Source: AP-15 sp963785565
Lineage (GTDB): Bacteria; Pseudomonadota; Alphaproteobacteria; ATCC43930; CGMCC-115725
DNA length: 64,000 nt
Reading direction: 5' to 3'
NCBI GenBank assembly: GCA_963785565.1
Contig: CAWAVV010000003.1
Span: 62,001-126,000 of the forward strand
Positions 59,570-64,000 of the stretch are shown here, one piece after another. A program made the position numbers and the translations under genes. The notes below the pieces were generated by a model that saw only the letters and a program-made list of their open reading frames with translations, did not search any database and was not told where the DNA came from. How positions within the stretch are numbered: the first letter of the stretch is position 1; the number at the start of each line of letters is the position of its first letter.

Positions 59570-61165
59570 ATGGCGGTACAACCGGGCAACATCTCGCCGG
59601 CCGAACTGCGGGGCCGGCTGCACGATGGCGGCGAAATCGCAATCGTCGATGCGCGCGAGGAAGGCAGCTTCCATAACCGGCATTTGCTGATGGCATCGTG
59701 CCTGCCGCTTTCCCGGCTCGAGCTGATCGCCCCTGCCCTGCTCCCGCGCCGCGCCGCACCGATCGTCGCCTGCGATGATGGTGAAGACCTCGCCGTGCGC
59801 GCCGCGGCGCGGCTGAGCGAAGGCGGGTGGAGCGATGTTTCGGTCCTGGCCGGCGGCGTCGGGGCCTGGGAGGCCGCGGGCTTCCCGGTCTACAGCGGCG
59901 TGCATGTGCCGAGCAAGGCGTTCGCCGAGGTCGTCGAGCACGAATACGGCACGCCATGGATCAGCGCCGAGGAATTGGCGCAGCGCCAGAAGCAGGGCGA
60001 ACCACTCGCGATCTTCGACAGCCGCTCCTATGAGGAGTACCACTCGAACAGCATCCCCGGTGCCGTCAGCGTGCCCGGCGCCGAGCTGGTCTATCGCTTT
60101 CACCAGCTGGTGCCGTCGCCCGACACCTTTGTCGTCGTCAATTGCGGCGGGCGCACGCGCAGCATCATCGGCGCGCAAGCATTGATCGACGCCGGCGTGC
60201 GGAACCGGGTAGTCTCGCTGAAGGACGGCACGATGGCCTGGCACCTCGCCGGGCTCGATGTCTTCAATGGCGCGACCAACCGCGCTCCCGAGGTCTCGGC
60301 CGAGGGGGTCGCCGCGGCCCGGCAGCGCGCCGACGCGGTCGCCCGGCGCTATGGCGTCCCGGCCATCGACCGGGCCACCCTCGCTCTGTGGCGGCGCGAG
60401 GCCGGCCAGCGCACACTCTACGTGCTCGATGTCCGCGACCCGGCCGAATACCGTGCCGGGCATTTGCCGGGGTCGCTGATGGCGCCGGGCGGGCAGCTGG
60501 TCCAGGAAACCGACAGCTGGCTCGGAATCTGGGGCGCGCGCGTTGTGCTGGTCGACGACACCGGCGTGCGGGCGCGGATGACAGCCTCCTGGCTCAAGCG
60601 CATGGGCTGGGATGTCGCGGTGTTGGACCGCGGTCTCGAAGGGGTGGCGCTGGAAAGTGGCGTGTCGGCTGCCCGCGGCGATGTCTTTCCGCTCGCCGGA
60701 CCCGAACCGGCGGCCATCACCCCCGCCGAACTCCACGCGCGCCCCGCGATCGTTATCGACCTGGCATTGAGCCGCCGCCATCGCGACGGCCACATCCCCG
60801 GCGCGTGGTTCGCGATCCGCGCGCGCCTCCCCTCTGCGCTGGCCAAATTGCCGGCCCAAGGCGAGCTGGTGCTGACCAGCGAAGACGGCGCGATCGCCCG
60901 CTTTGCCGCCGCCGAGATCGCAGCCGATGCCGGGCGCCCGGTGCGGGTGCTGGCGGGCGGCACGGCGGCCTGGAGAGCCGCGGGATTGCCGCTCGAAACC
61001 GGCATGGGAGCGCTCGCCGACGAGCCCGACGACGTGTCGCTGTCGGCGCGCGACCGGCCGGCCGACCGCGAGCGCTTTATGCGCGAATATCTCGCCTGGG
61101 AGATCGACCTGGTCAACCAGATCGCCCGCGACACCGACTGCCGTTTCCGTCTCGCCGCTCAGTGA
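59570..61165 (+). CDS. Four-domain rhodanese-type sulfurtransferase
   Basis: 531 residues from ATG 59570 after GGGAGGACA. Four rhodanese folds in tandem, at about 5-110, 125-235, 265-370 and 380-480. Active-site Cys are present in domain 1 (Cys68, IVACDDGEDLA) and domain 2 (Cys192, VVNCGGRTRS). Domain 3 has DDTGVR and domain 4 TSEDGA where Cys would be, so those two are non-catalytic. It resembles tandem thiosulfate sulfurtransferases paired in evolution with persulfide handling. A short helical tail follows (FMREYLAWEIDLVNQI). No signal peptide, so cytoplasmic. Confidence 0.9.
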   Translation: MAVQPGNISPAELRGRLHDGGEIAIVDAREEGSFHNRHLLMASCLPLSRLELIAPALLPRRAAPIVACDDGEDLAVRAAARLSEGGWSDVSVLAGGVGAWEAAGFPVYSGVHVPSKAFAEVVEHEYGTPWISAEELAQRQKQGEPLAIFDSRSYEEYHSNSIPGAVSVPGAELVYRFHQLVPSPDTFVVVNCGGRTRSIIGAQALIDAGVRNRVVSLKDGTMAWHLAGLDVFNGATNRAPEVSAEGVAAARQRADAVARRYGVPAIDRATLALWRREAGQRTLYVLDVRDPAEYRAGHLPGSLMAPGGQLVQETDSWLGIWGARVVLVDDTGVRARMTASWLKRMGWDVAVLDRGLEGVALESGVSAARGDVFPLAGPEPAAITPAELHARPAIVIDLALSRRHRDGHIPGAWFAIRARLPSALAKLPAQGELVLTSEDGAIARFAAAEIAADAGRPVRVLAGGTAAWRAAGLPLETGMGALADEPDDVSLSARDRPADRERFMREYLAWEIDLVNQIARDTDCRFRLAAQ

Positions 61166-61237
61166 ACGACGCGTTGCGTCAACCGGATCGGCTCACGTAA
61201 GCTCGAAGCACGATCGTATAGGGGAGGAAATGAACGG

Positions 61238-61927
61238 ATGAGGATTTCACATCTGGTCTTGGGGCTGGTTCCGCTGGCCCTGGCGGCGGTTCACTCGGCC
61301 GCTGCGCAGCAAGCCGGCGGCGCCGCGGTCTACGCCGTCATTTATTTCGAGGCAGCCGCACCCGACATCGCGAAGGCTGTCGCGCTGACCCGCCAATTTG
61401 CTGCAGCGACTGGTAAGGAGCCAGGCAATGCCGGCTTCGGAGCGTTCGAGGAAATCGGCCGGCCGAGCCGTTTCGCCCTGTTCGAGGGGTGGCATGACAA
61501 GGCGGCGGCAGATGCCCACAACAAGGCCGCAGGCGCAGCATTTCACGACAAGCTTCAGCCGCTGCTGGTCGGCCCGTTCGAAGTCCGGGTGTTCAACGGG
61601 TTCTCGATCGCCGTGCCGACCGCACAGGGCGGTCTGCGGGCGGTTTACGTCGTCACCCATGTCGACGTTTTTCCGGCCGGAAAGGATCAGGCAGCCGCAC
61701 TCGTTACGGCATTGGCCGAGGCCGGCCGCAAGTTGCCGGGCAACTTGCGGTTCGACGTGCTTCAGGTGGATGGACACGCGAACCATTTCACCTTGGTTCA
61801 GGGCTGGCGCGATCGCAAAGCCTTCGATGACAGCCTGATGGCCGCCTCGACCCGCGACTTCCGGCAAAAGCTGACGCCGCTCGAAGGCGCGCTCTATGAC
61901 GAGCGCCTGTATTACGCGCTGCGCTGA
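61238..61927 (+). CDS. Exported protein with two antibiotic-biosynthesis-monooxygenase-like (ABM) domains
   Basis: 229 residues from ATG 61238 after GGAGGAAATGAACGG. Signal peptide MRISHLVLGLVPLALAAVHS to SAAAQ. Two dimeric alpha/beta-barrel repeats follow: AVYAVIYFEAAAPDIAKAVA ... SRFALFEGWHDKAAADAHNK and VYVVTHVDVFPAGKDQAAAL ... NHFTLVQGWRDRKAFDDSLM. Each ends in the F.L.EGW.D..A...H-type motif of quinol monooxygenase-like ABM proteins. A periplasmic tandem ABM protein is unusual; substrate unknown. Confidence 0.82.
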   Translation: MRISHLVLGLVPLALAAVHSAAAQQAGGAAVYAVIYFEAAAPDIAKAVALTRQFAAATGKEPGNAGFGAFEEIGRPSRFALFEGWHDKAAADAHNKAAGAAFHDKLQPLLVGPFEVRVFNGFSIAVPTAQGGLRAVYVVTHVDVFPAGKDQAAALVTALAEAGRKLPGNLRFDVLQVDGHANHFTLVQGWRDRKAFDDSLMAASTRDFRQKLTPLEGALYDERLYYALR

Positions 61928-61942
61928 TCGCGCAGCCGCATC

Positions 61943-63223
61943 TCACAGGCTCCAGTAAAGGACGTTCTCCGGAACCTGATCGCGGGCGATCGCGGATTTC
62001 ACGTCGACAAACACGCCGCCCGGCGCCAGCGCGGCGAACAGCTTGTCCCATCCGGCCTTGGCCAGAACCCGATGGGGTACCGCGAAGACCAATCCGTCGA
62101 GCCCGCTGAATTCGTCCAAGGCGACGAGATCGATGCCGTATTCGCGCTGCGCCTGCTCCGCGTCGGCGAGCGGGTCGGCGACCAATGCTGCGATGCCGAA
62201 TTCGCGCAACTCGGCGACGATGTCGGGCACCCGGCTGTTGCGCAGGTCGGGCACGTCTTCCTTGAAGGTGATGCCGAGAATGCCGATCCGCGCGCCGTTG
62301 ACCGGACGCCCGGCGGCAATCAGCAATTTGACGACGCGCTGGGCAACAAAGCCGCCCATGCCGTCGTTGATGCGCCGCCCCGACAGGATTACCTGCGGGT
62401 AATAGCCCGCCGCCTCGGCCCGGGCGGTCAGGTAATACGGGTCGACGCCGATGCAGTGACCGCCGACCAGCCCCGGCGTGAACGGCAGAAAATTCCATTT
62501 GGTGCCGGCCGCCGCCAGCACCTCCCGGGTCGGGATGCCGAGCCGGTCGAAGATGATCGCCAATTCGTTCATCAGGGCGATGTTCAGATCGCGCTGCGTG
62601 TTTTCGATGACCTTTGCCGCCTCGGCGATTTCGAGCGAGGCGGCGCGGTGCAAACCGGCTTCGACGATTTGCCCGTAGACCGCCGCGACGCGCTCTAATG
62701 TCTCCGCATCCTCGCCGGCGACGATTTTGACGATAGTTTCGAGCCGGTGCCGCTCATCGCCGGGATTGATCCGTTCGGGCGAATACCCGAGCTTGAAATC
62801 GATCCCCCGCGCCAACCCGGAGGCCTTGGCGAGCAGCGGCCCGCAGATGTCGCGAGTGAGGCCGGGATAGACTGTCGATTCAAAGACCACGACCGAACCG
62901 GGCCGCAGGCGCGGTCCAATCAACGCACAGGCCTCGGAGAGCGGGGCCAAATCGGGACGGCGCTCGGCATCGATCGGCGTCGGGACCGTCACGATCAGAA
63001 AACTCGCCGCGGCCAGCGCGTCGGGATCATCGGTCAGCCGAAGCGGGGTCTCGCGTAAGGCCGCCTCGGGGACCTCGCCGGTTGCGTCCCGTCCCTGACG
63101 CAACGCGGCGATCCGCTGCTCCGAGATATCGAACCCGATGACCGGCGCGAACTTCTTCGCCAAGGCAAGCGCCACCGGCAATCCGACATAGCCGAGGCCG
63201 ACAACCGCAAACCCGCGTTCCAT
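61943..63223 (-). CDS. Nucleotide-sugar dehydrogenase (UDP-GlcNAc/UDP-glucose 6-dehydrogenase family)
   Basis: 426 residues from ATG 63223 (MERGFAVVGLGYVGLPVALA, NAD-binding GxGxxG). Catalytic Cys in VGGHCIGVDPYYLTARAEAA, and the catalytic Lys region AKVIENTQRDLNIALMNELA. The C-terminal UDP-binding domain has ITFKEDVPDLRNSRVPDIV. The HCIGVDPYYL form and the NTQRDLNIA block match the WbpA/TviB UDP-HexNAc dehydrogenase subfamily rather than Ugd. Makes uronic-acid nucleotide sugars for surface polysaccharide. It lies next to an epimerase gene on the same strand. Confidence 0.9.
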   Translation of the reverse strand: MERGFAVVGLGYVGLPVALALAKKFAPVIGFDISEQRIAALRQGRDATGEVPEAALRETPLRLTDDPDALAAASFLIVTVPTPIDAERRPDLAPLSEACALIGPRLRPGSVVVFESTVYPGLTRDICGPLLAKASGLARGIDFKLGYSPERINPGDERHRLETIVKIVAGEDAETLERVAAVYGQIVEAGLHRAASLEIAEAAKVIENTQRDLNIALMNELAIIFDRLGIPTREVLAAAGTKWNFLPFTPGLVGGHCIGVDPYYLTARAEAAGYYPQVILSGRRINDGMGGFVAQRVVKLLIAAGRPVNGARIGILGITFKEDVPDLRNSRVPDIVAELREFGIAALVADPLADAEQAQREYGIDLVALDEFSGLDGLVFAVPHRVLAKAGWDKLFAALAPGGVFVDVKSAIARDQVPENVLYWSL

Positions 63224-63340
63224 GTCAGCTGCTACCCGCAAGACCCCTCTCGGCGATCACGACGTGATGCGTGACAGAATCTGACCGAATATAGTTAAAA
63301 AAGCGTCTCGGCGCATGACGATCGCACGCGGGCCGGTCGA

Positions 63341-64000
63341 TCAATTGACATGATGGTAGCGTTTGTACCAGGTGACAAAGCGGCCGATCCCCTCCTCGAT
63401 CGTCGTCTTCGGCTCAAAGCCGAGATCGCGCCGCGCGGATTCGATATCGGCGAAACTCTCCGGCACATCGCCGGGCTGCAGCGGCAGCAGCTCCTTTTTC
63501 GCGGCGCGCCCCAGCGCCCGTTCGAGAACCGCGATGAAATCGAGCAGTTTTTCGGGCCGATGGTTGCCGAGATTGTAGATCCGGTGCGCAACCCCGTCGC
63601 CGCCCGCCCCCGCCGCGGAGGCGCGATCGTGCGCGGCGATCGTGCCGGCGACAATGTCGTCGATATAGGTAAAGTCACGCGCCATATGGCCTTCGTTGAA
63701 CACCTTGATCGGCTCGCCGGCGAGAATCGCCCTGGTGAACAGATAAGCCGCCATATCCGGCCGGCCCCACGGCCCATAGACGGTAAAAAACCGTAATCCC
63801 GTCGCCGGCAAGCCATAGAGATGGCTGTAGCTGCGCGCGATCAGCTCGCAGCTGCGCTTAGTCGCGGCGTACAGCGAGACCGGCTGATCCACCGGGTCGT
63901 CGACGCTGAACGGCTGCTTGCGGTTGGCGCCGTAAACCGAAGAGGACGACGCGTAAGTGATTGCCGTAAACGGTTTTATTCGTCGCGCCGCTTCGAGCAT
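63341..64000 (-). CDS. NAD-dependent epimerase/dehydratase, UDP-glucuronate 4-epimerase-like (cut by window end)
   Basis: The 219 C-terminal residues are present and the gene enters from beyond 64000, so the NAD-binding N-terminus is missing. Short-chain dehydrogenase catalytic residues: Ser/Thr in YASSSSVYGANRKQPF and YxxxK in SLYAATKRSCELIARSYSHL. Sugar-binding and terminal blocks FFTVYGPWGRPDMAAYLFTR, ARDFTYIDDIVAGTIAAHD and YNLGNHRPEKLLDFIAVLE place it in the UDP-glucuronate/galacturonate epimerase group. Upstream of the UDP-sugar dehydrogenase on the same strand, so both would feed the same polysaccharide pathway. Confidence 0.92.
   Translation of the reverse strand: MLEAARRIKPFTAITYASSSSVYGANRKQPFSVDDPVDQPVSLYAATKRSCELIARSYSHLYGLPATGLRFFTVYGPWGRPDMAAYLFTRAILAGEPIKVFNEGHMARDFTYIDDIVAGTIAAHDRASAAGAGGDGVAHRIYNLGNHRPEKLLDFIAVLERALGRAAKKELLPLQPGDVPESFADIESARRDLGFEPKTTIEEGIGRFVTWYKRYHHVN

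Noticed and set aside
58687..59592. Upstream extension of the DUF35 frame to 459 residues
   Set aside because: The extension is antisense-like across the toxin-antitoxin genes; the zinc-ribbon protein has its own ATG and strong ribosome site at 58686.
1..64000. tRNA, rRNA or riboswitch genes (including a cobalamin or nickel riboswitch near the NiCoT gene)
   Set aside because: No cloverleaf, rRNA core or recognised riboswitch core could be identified by reading; a covariance-model scan would be needed to exclude weak ones.

Overview
The window is GC-rich DNA from an alphaproteobacterium, most likely a Rhodospirillales-type lineage. Evidence is the gene order ntrY-ntrX-dat-HAD-hfq-hflX-...-mazG, the block metG/tatD-holB-tmk-dac-rlpA-mltB, and the block dgt-argS-SPOR-nagZ-M50 protease-scpA-scpB, all chromosomal core arrangements in that class. 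I see no rRNA, tRNA, transposase, integrase, prophage or CRISPR array. Housekeeping blocks alternate with accessory catabolic, transport, stress-response and toxin-antitoxin islands.

Layout. 1-8.1 kb: nitrogen two-component system NtrYX, D-amino-acid transaminase, HAD phosphatase, Hfq, HflX, two small exported proteins, MazG and a GNAT-Nudix fusion. 8.3-17.8 kb (minus strand): an unassigned B12-binding radical SAM enzyme, tatD, metG, holB, tmk, a D,D-carboxypeptidase, RlpA and an MltB-type transglycosylase. 18.0-22.5 kb (plus): a compact accessory cluster of a LigB-like extradiol dioxygenase, two ferritin-like putative di-iron proteins each followed by its own dicluster ferredoxin, and an amidohydrolase; this is the best candidate for an undescribed pathway. 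22.9-30.6 kb (minus): scpB/scpA, site-2-type protease, nagZ, SPOR protein, argS, a DUF2283/DUF4258 pair and dgt. 30.7-36.2 kb: TauE-like permease, a TauD-like dioxygenase / alpha-beta hydrolase / FAH-family set, and a translationally coupled pair of an HtrA-like protein lacking its catalytic triad and a LuxR-type regulator.

36.3-47.3 kb (minus): one oligopeptide-type ABC importer operon that carries four paralogous solute-binding proteins for a single permease/ATPase set. 47.5-53.1 kb (plus): ECF sigma factor, anti-sigma factor, fasciclin-domain protein, a Tat-signal small protein, a DUF4331 protein, an unknown 114-residue protein and a NiCoT nickel/cobalt permease. 53.1-57.0 kb: a scarred region with decayed copies of the downstream thiolase and brnTA, palindromic repeats, an isochorismatase-like hydrolase and an intact-looking brnTA. 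57.1-61.2 kb: thiolase-like protein with its zinc-ribbon/OB partner, a PIN toxin/antitoxin pair framed by a perfect 34-bp direct repeat, and a four-domain rhodanese. 61.2-64.0 kb: an exported ABM-domain protein and two nucleotide-sugar genes (UDP-sugar dehydrogenase, NAD-dependent epimerase, the latter cut by the window end).

At least eight genes, including the normally essential argS, are interrupted by single-base indels, several inside short homopolymers, with full motif conservation on both sides. I read these mainly as sequence errors, and annotate each such gene over its full reconstructed extent.
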